From: Paraphoma chrysanthemicola
Lineage: Eukaryota; Ascomycota; Dothideomycetes; Pleosporales; Phaeosphaeriaceae
Length of the DNA: 64,000 nucleotides
Assembly (NCBI GenBank): GCA_020744225.1
Contig: JAGMWG010000029.1
Coordinates: 1-64,000, forward strand
Reading direction: 5' to 3'
In this document: positions 58,674-64,000 of the stretch, piece by piece
Layout: every line of letters begins with the position of its first letter
How positions within the stretch are numbered: position 1 is the first letter of the stretch
Notes under the pieces: generated by a model
The model's input: the letters and a program-made list of their open reading frames with translations, nothing else
Told to the model about the DNA's origin: nothing
Databases searched by the model: none
Position numbers and translations under genes: made by a program

Positions 58674-61598
58674 GCCTCGCTGCGCAGCGTCTTGGCCTTT
58701 GAGTACCCATTTCCCGCTTCCTAGCTTTCTCTTGTTGGACTGGTTGATATACGCTTCGCCTTTTGCCATTGTCTTTTCTTCACTCCGATTGAAACAATAG
58801 TGTGCATCCCACATGGGTAGAACAGGTCAAAATAGATGTTAGCGATACCTCTTTTCATTCTTCACATGGATCTCCTTGCTGTATGGCAAACTAAGCGCGT
58901 GGTGACAAAGCAATGCTTGGTGCCCTGCCACGAAACACCATAATGTGCTATGCCGTCTATGCTCTGTTCCGTGGATATGACGACTTCTACATTACTGCTA
59001 CGTGCTAGGTCAAGAGCATGGGTGCGTGCTGGTGGAGACTTGCGTAATGCTGGGTGGGAAACTCATGTGGCACACTGTGTCATCGGCTCCGCGACTGCCG
59101 TCCGACGTCCAATGACTTCTATCAACGTCAAAAACGAGCGCAGAACGATATTGACACTGGATATCACTCACACCTGACCGGAAAGACTGCAATATTTAGA
59201 CTCAAGTTGCAACGAGAACACAAATTCTGCCACGGGCGTAGTTTCGATTCACCGTCCTCTCCGGACAGCCACCCATGCCCTGCATCTCTCATTGTGGCTG
59301 AGCAACACGCCATATGGCGGGAGAAAAATGCAGTGCTCCAAATGCAGTTTGAATTGAAGTGAGACTATGGTTCCGAGATTGCCGATTGAGCTATGGTATG
59401 CGGCTTATTCGCAGCTAAACGATGCATTCTAACGGCGTCATGCGTATAGCATAGCATGTTGGATAGAGACTACTAGTCTTCCTGGTAACGATTTCGAGGC
59501 ATGGTCCGGGCCGTCGTTACAACAGAAGTCCTTCACTTGGCAAAACAAGTGATTCGATGTCAGGGTCCCAAGCAGGCAAACTTGCATAACATACACTGAC
59601 AACAAAGCGAGCTCACCGCCTCTTGCTCAATATCAATGTTGAAGGACTCTGCTGCCTTGACAGAATCGCCTGATCCAACGCGATCGAGCCAGATGTGCGA
59701 GGAGCATGTGCAAGGATTGACAAAGGACGGGCGTCGCACGGAAATTGACAACTTTGGTATGCCAGCGCTGCAGACAAATCCACTCTACAGGCCACAAGGC
59801 TGCACACTACCCAGCATGAGGATGGTTGTGTTTGCCTTGCTAGTCGATCTCTCTTTTTGACCTTCGAAGACTTGTTCTTCTTCGATAGGACCCGTGCTAG
59901 CCTCGAGTGCGCATCAGAAGGCAGTATGTAGGAAGGAGCGCGAATCACATATCTTGAAGACACAGGGTAGCTCTTGCGCAATTGATTGCTGGTTCCGTAG
60001 ATGCCCTGATGAATGAAGGGTAGGCTTCCCACAACATGTACAGTACTGTGACTGCGCCGCATTAACCGATAAGCCTAAGCGCCCACACCACGGACGTCGG
60101 GGATCTGCATATTTTTCTTCCTCATCTCTTCCATGTCCGTCTTTCGCGAATGTTCTTAGAAGGGACAGTGATTCCAAACTTATGGAACGTTATGGCTCGG
60201 GCCGAGAATGGCTGTTCGGTGCAGCAGTCGCGTTGTTGCGTCCCTGTGCCGTGTGGGTACTCTACCGGCCCGCCCTGATGCTAAGATACTGTTTACCGTA
60301 GCTTCCGTAGACTAGTCGTTGTGCGAGGCGTCTTGGTCGAATCGATGGGCTTACCAGTCATTGGAAATTTCTAGCTGTTCGCCTCATGCGCACATATCCG
60401 TCCACACCGTTGTGTCGTACAGAGTGGTTGGTGCAGAGACGGTCGCAAGGCTGATTGATGCCTCACGTATAGCCTGTTTGAAGGCCAGAATCTTGATCTC
60501 GATTTGCGTCATCCTGTCTGCATATCGGCTTTCATGAACTCCAAAGATGGCCTTGTCTCTGAGTCAGAGACGTGTATGTAGGGCGTTCTTATTCCAAACA
60601 TGGGAGGTGTGCCATTGTAAGGCTTTCTTTGAAGCCTTATACATTGTGCCTGCACGGCACGAGCCAGTATCGAAAGATTTAGAGGTCCAGGTTCGATGCG
60701 ATGATGACACCGTGGTTGACAGCGCGTACGCGACCGCATGTCCAGTGAACTACGTATTTTCAGCCTACAGCTGCTCTAAATCTTCGATGAGATAGTGGTT
60801 CTTAAGATTTTGTGTTTGATCTGTTGTTTTCTGTGGCTATCAGTGCGGACTGATCTCGAAGGCAACCACGAATCATGCACTATCTCGCATTAGAGAGTAA
60901 AAGGCGACTGGCTGGCTGGAACCAACTTGAAAAACTTGTGTATTCTATAGTGTACCACTCCAAGAACAGTTGCATAATGTCTAACTGGCTCTCGAATCAA
61001 CTTAGTGTTTTTTACGGACGTGTCTGGTTTACGATGCTTGGCGGCAGGAGATCGGTAGGCAAAGCGTGTGCCCCTCTCACAGCCACAAAGATCTATGCGT
61101 GCCCTGGACAACGGTCGTAGTCCGCCTCGGCCTGATCCGGTGTACCAAGGCATGGAACAAGTCTGCCCACCGCACCATCAGTGTACTATAGCCTGCAGAG
61201 TTTGCAACCTGGCGAAGATCTTGAGGCCGCATACATAAACTCATGATGTCCCAGGGCATCCGATTCTTGGTTTGCAAATCTCGGGTATAACATCTTGACG
61301 TCCAATCACATATTGGTTGGGTGAGTTCCTTCTGAGGTTAAGCTTTAGACATGCTAATAGACTGGTGAAGCTGCTGGACTTCCGCGAGCGTCGTCTTCTT
61401 AAATTCAACATCGAGTCGTCCTTACCACGATTTTCATGCCAACTGCTTCGAGCAGACTGATCAGATTCCCCGCAGACGATTCGAACGCAATCTATCATAT
61501 CTTTCGGGTTCCTGAGCTCAAGAAGGCGGTATTGCCGGTTCGATTGTCGTGAGTGACCTCGAGAGTGCTGTGGAAGTCCAACCAAGGAATCTGCAGCC
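58674..61598. other. long intergenic region
   Basis: About 2.9 kb with only short, unrelated frames. It could hold eroded gene copies between the two zinc-finger genes, but I cannot identify any. Confidence 0.4.
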
Positions 61599-62583
61599 AT
61601 GGATCAGGATCATCAGGGCGATGAATCTCCGCATGCATGGCACCCGGAGGGTGATGAAAACGAAGAAGCGAGACGTATGCAGTGGGGACGTGTCGTTGGA
61701 CAAGAAAATGTTGCACACTGGTCGGGTCACTCCAACGCCGCAAGTGATTCCGAGGTATCGGCAGGCATAGGTCATGCCTATTTTCCAGGAACTGGCATAC
61801 CTGGCCCATACTCGATGCTGGTGGCACAAAACAGCGTCTCTTCTTGGCACAGGCAAACTCCACAGAGTCACAGGTCTGACGTGGACGAAGTGATCCCATT
61901 TCAAGATGGCAGGCAAGTTTTTGAACCACAGTGCGTCTCTCCGATGTATAATCAATTGAGCCAGCTGACCGAGACGTAGCCAGCTTGGGCGTTATAGCAC
62001 TGGCTCTTATCTTCCGCAGCCTCATGAAATTGTTCAAACCACCGAGTATCGTGCACGTCCACCCCAGTTGCAGAATGAGCACTTGCAGAATGAGCACTTG
62101 CAGAATGAGCACTTGCAGAATGAGCACTTGCAGAATGTGCACAGGTAGGTCGCGTTAGACGGCCACTGCTGAACCAGAACTGACGTTGATGCCAGCTACC
62201 CGATACAGTACGACAATAATATTGCCGTACCCTCGTCGATGTCGTATCCGCCCAGCCCTTCCCAGCTGAACACGCATTCGCCAGCACCTGACACGGTACA
62301 AAGCGGCGCAGAGTACACTGTGGCCTGCCCATATCGCTGTGGAGTCGTCTTGACCGGTGTGCATGCTGTCGGAAATCTAACTCGGCATTTGAAGACAAGA
62401 GCGTGCGCAGCTTCTGGTAGAGCCAAGGTGCGATACCCGTGTCCAATCGATGGTTGCACCAAGGAGTATTCTCGGTCCGATGGCTTGAGGGTGCACATGC
62501 GCAAGCAGCATGGCGCTCCAGCCGCAGTTCGTAAGAACGGAGCGCCTGACGATGACTTTAACGAGGACGATGATGATGAGTAG
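61599..62583 (+). CDS. small C2H2 zinc-finger protein with LQNEH repeats (copy 2)
   Basis: Exons 61599-61930, 61998-62144 and 62196-62583 give 288 aa. The first junction was set by phase: donor GTGCGT at 61931 and acceptor TATAG at 61997 are the signals that keep the LQNEH frame. The C-terminus has CPYRCGVVLTGVHAVGNLTRH and CPIDGCTKEYSRSDGLRVHMRKQH fingers and an acidic end. A five-unit repeat sits in the middle. Layout matches the copy at 57.6 kb. DNA or RNA binding is likely; target unknown. Confidence 0.75.
62068..62142 (+). repeat. 15-bp tandem repeat, five units, in coding sequence
   Basis: Units start at 62068, 62083, 62098, 62113 and 62128, each TTGCAGAATGAGCAC or one change from it (last unit GTGCAC). 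In frame they encode LQNEH four times and then LQNVH. Confidence 0.95.
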
Positions 62584-62948
62584 CGGCGGCTGTAATGACG
62601 AAAGTTGAAGATGGACCGCTACCGCTGCTTACCACACTGGTTGCGAAACTTCGACCAGCTTGCTCTCGATGTGTTTAGGAAACTGTAATGCACACGCACT
62701 ATGCTAAGTGCGATATGCTAGTTGGTTGATGTTCTTCTTGATATTTATCTGCTTACAGCCGCTAACTCTCGGCGGGCTGTGTTTGTAAAACATTATGTAG
62801 GAAATGCATATATGACGTCGTGGTATAGCGTAACGTAGATGCTCAAGTAAATCAGTCGCTCCCATGTACCATTACCCAAGCGGGCATAAGAAAGCGCGAC
62901 TCCTGGTAAGAAGATAACAGTGCCGTAGTAGCGCTTGTGAAATGCACA
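62584..62948. other. intergenic, convergent 3' ends
   Basis: No gene seen. Confidence 0.5.
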
Positions 62949-64000
62949 TCAAAGACTAGTAACTCGTCCGCCGGGCCCATTCACTCTGTGTGGTCTCAGA
63001 TTGATGACCGACTCGAGCTCTCTTAGCATATTCGTACTGGCGTCTCTCTGCTCGCGGGCTGAAGCTTGGCGCACGCGGTCTTCCTGGATCTTCTGCATAC
63101 GTTCCTCTCTAGACATGGTCCCTCGTGTCTTTGGAATGGCAATAGCCTCGAAAACTTCGTCGTCGGAGTTGCTGCCCTGGTCGCTCGACGGCGCACTCTG
63201 TTGTGGACTTAGCAAGTCCCCATTCAGAGCGCGAAGGGCATCAGAAGGACTGCCCTCATCAACAGCAGTGAGGCCCCCAAGGCTTGGAACAGGTGAGCGT
63301 AGACCGCTCGATGCTTGGGAGATTCGACGCTCTTGACGATCGATGTTTAGCGCCAAGGCGGTTTTGCCAGCCTCCCAGGCTTGCATGAGACTTTTGAGAT
63401 CGGCGCCAATGGAGTCATATTGTGATATGAGATGACGACCAAGCTCGTGCACGTCTTCCGTATCCTCTAAACTCTTGTTTGTCTCTTCTCGGAGAACTTG
63501 CATCTTCGCTTGTAGACCTCGAATGCCTTGTGACAATCCTGATAATTTGCGAACGGAATTACGAATCTTTTCCTTCCCGGGCGTTGGAGTAATGTGCACA
63601 GGAGACGGGATAACAAACTGCTCTTCCTCGGCCAAAACGCGGTTGAATCTCTCACTCCATTCTCCAGTGAACCTGGCTAGACACTGCATGGAGCTTACCA
63701 CAGTGGACCACCGGGCAAAGTCAGGCTTCCCGCCATCCGCCTCGAGGGCCAATAGTGAACAGAGGTAGACTCGTCGAAGGGTCGATAAGCGGTATTGCAG
63801 GATGCGCAAGGACTTTAAGCTCTCGGCATCTTCGAACTCGGATTCGGAGTAGCCCTGGCCAGCCTCCTGCAAATCGGGATTACTGATCTCGTAGACATCG
63901 AGGTACTTTTCCAAGTCATCCTCGAGGATAAGTTGCTTGAGAATGCCACATTGCTCGGCGAGGACAGGGACGACGTCAGCGAAAGCGCCGCGGAGGGAAC
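62949..64000 (-). CDS. vezatin/Inp2-like protein, C-terminal part
   Basis: The frame is open to the right edge of the window, so the N-terminus is missing; at least 350 residues are visible and the stop is at 62949. The visible part begins with helical sequence (RGAFADVVPVLAEQCGILKQ), continues with SESEFEDAESLKSLRILQYRL, long helices, a Ser/Asp-rich linker and a charged C-terminus. It resembles the myosin-binding motif family of vezatin and the peroxisomal Inp2 proteins. That assignment is from overall pattern and is moderate. Confidence 0.6.
   Translation of the reverse strand, partial: SLRGAFADVVPVLAEQCGILKQLILEDDLEKYLDVYEISNPDLQEAGQGYSESEFEDAESLKSLRILQYRLSTLRRVYLCSLLALEADGGKPDFARWSTVVSSMQCLARFTGEWSERFNRVLAEEEQFVIPSPVHITPTPGKEKIRNSVRKLSGLSQGIRGLQAKMQVLREETNKSLEDTEDVHELGRHLISQYDSIGADLKSLMQAWEAGKTALALNIDRQERRISQASSGLRSPVPSLGGLTAVDEGSPSDALRALNGDLLSPQQSAPSSDQGSNSDDEVFEAIAIPKTRGTMSREERMQKIQEDRVRQASAREQRDASTNMLRELESVINLRPHRVNGPGGRVTSL

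Overview
The window is nuclear DNA of a filamentous ascomycete. Genes are split by short introns (about 45-70 nt) with GT..CTAAC..AG signals, there are fungal families such as a C2H2 plus fungal_trans regulator, secreted M28 and S51 peptidases and several P450s, and one ER protein ends in KDEL. A Dothideomycete is my best guess, but I cannot fix the species. I rebuilt exon structures by reading through splice sites; in most genes the exon phases agree and the spliced length is a whole number of codons.

Layout. 1-3.3 kb: no gene seen. 3.3-10 kb: two secreted peptidase genes, a small ABM-domain protein and a decayed GH3 beta-xylosidase. 10-18.3 kb: a P450, a metallo-beta-lactamase-fold hydrolase, a type-B carboxylesterase, an NmrA-like reductase and a 3-hydroxyisobutyrate-dehydrogenase-like enzyme. 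18.6-35.5 kb: a C2H2/fungal_trans regulator, a mitochondrial oxodicarboxylate carrier, a class III CoA-transferase, a homogentisate-dioxygenase-family enzyme, an intronless PcaB-like lyase, a thiolase, a maleylacetate-reductase-like iron alcohol dehydrogenase and a 3-oxoacid CoA-transferase. 35.7-40.4 kb: an acidic unknown protein, a second P450 and a DUF924 protein. 41-52.9 kb is mostly housekeeping: a decayed gene, a tRNA-Pro gene with an odd insertion, a coiled-coil protein, Jac1/HscB, cytidine deaminase, a short-chain dehydrogenase, Yos9/OS-9 and a Rad53-like FHA kinase. 53-64 kb is gene-poor: an F-box protein, two related small C2H2 proteins and a vezatin-like gene that runs off the right edge.

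How the genes may work together (inference). The 18.6-35.5 kb block reads as one aromatic-acid catabolic cluster with its own regulator. The dioxygenase would open a dihydroxylated ring, the PcaB-like lyase would rearrange the product, and the maleylacetate reductase would make 3-oxoadipate. The CoA-transferase and thiolase would then give succinyl-CoA and acetyl-CoA. Mitochondrial presequences on three of the enzymes and the oxodicarboxylate carrier suggest the lower steps run in mitochondria. The upstream esterase, lactonase-like hydrolase, ABM protein and P450 could feed it. CreA-type SYGGRG sites (mostly GTGGGG) recur in the cluster promoters.

The most unusual local signal is at 41.8-41.94 kb. 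There a tRNA-Pro(AGG) gene carries, besides a normal anticodon-loop intron, a 54-nt insertion in its D-arm that looks like a spliceosomal intron.
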